A stretch of DNA of 35,628 nt from Streptomyces sp. DH12 (lineage in GTDB: Bacteria > Actinomycetota > Actinomycetes > Streptomycetales > Streptomycetaceae), in NCBI RefSeq assembly GCF_020873895.1, contig NZ_JAHWGT010000052.1, positions 1 through 35,628 on the forward strand. The letters run 5' to 3'. A program made the translations under genes and the position numbers. This document shows, one piece after another, positions 35,570 through 35,628 of the stretch. Every line of letters begins with the position of its first letter. Within the stretch, counting starts at the first letter, position 1. The notes under the pieces were generated by a model that worked only from the letters and a program-made list of their open reading frames with translations, did not search any database and had not been told where the DNA came from.

Positions 35570-35628
35570 CCCCCCGCCCGCCCCACCCCCCCCCGCCCCC
35601 CCCCCCCCCAACCCGCCCCCCCACCCAA
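35570..35628. other. C-rich low-complexity tail at the right edge
   Basis: The last 59 bases are almost all C, with runs of up to about fourteen C and no T. They follow directly on the cyclase stop codon. No coding or hairpin structure is visible. It may be real low-complexity DNA or unreliable sequence at the end of an assembled contig. Confidence 0.5.

Overview
The window is about 35.6 kb of very GC-rich DNA with third-position G/C bias, frequent GTG and TTG starts, GGAGG-type ribosome binding sites, secreted glycosidases and a SigB-like sigma factor with partner-switching proteins. All of this points to Streptomyces or a close relative. I see no rRNA, tRNA, CRISPR array, transposase or integrase. 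Both ends look cut: a transporter gene runs off the left edge, and a lasso-peptide cluster stops at a C-rich tail on the right.

Positions 1-9890 are a mixed region. It holds a DHA2-type drug efflux pump with a hairpin or operator at its start, a small ABM-like protein, a secreted cutinase of the Thermobifida/Streptomyces PET-hydrolase type, a large LuxR regulator with a degenerate ATPase P-loop, a VOC protein, an exported serine DD-peptidase/beta-lactamase-like hydrolase, a 47-residue basic protein, a PRC-barrel protein and a DUF72 protein. Several strong hairpins separate these units.

Positions 9910-17449 form an arabinan-use locus. One arm (minus strand) encodes a GH51 arabinofuranosidase, a sugar-binding lipoprotein and two permeases. 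The other arm (plus strand) encodes two secreted GH43 enzymes, one with a ricin-type CBM13. The arms diverge from a 384-bp region with two face-to-face promoters (TTGACG, 17 bp, TACGNT). A repeated TTCGA motif lies over both predicted start sites. There is no ABC ATPase and no dedicated regulator here, so both must be encoded elsewhere (MsiK is the usual ATPase in Streptomyces).

Positions 17540-32128 are a stress-signalling region. They encode a MEDS/anti-sigma-type ATPase fusion, a MarR regulator, a GAF-PP2C phosphatase, a STAS anti-anti-sigma factor, a 1342-residue soluble hybrid kinase with five tandem 92-residue HAMP-type repeats, a translationally coupled ANTAR-GAF-PAS-PAS-PP2C phosphatase, a SigB/SigF-family sigma factor with a DUF5133 protein, a CBS-pair protein, a four-helix membrane protein and a YbdK-type glutamate-cysteine ligase. 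A TTGCCG-N2-CGGCAA palindrome sits at the -35 position both before the STAS gene and before the kinase. A SigB-type promoter (GAAT, 15 bp, GGGTAC) precedes the DUF5133/sigma pair.

The right end encodes a lysozyme-like protein without a signal peptide. After an AT-richer regulatory island comes a lasso-peptide precursor whose predicted core, LLQRSGNDRLILSKN, matches the citrulassin pattern (LLxxxGNDRLxLSKN), followed by its cyclase. The leader peptidase, RRE and export genes are expected past the right edge.
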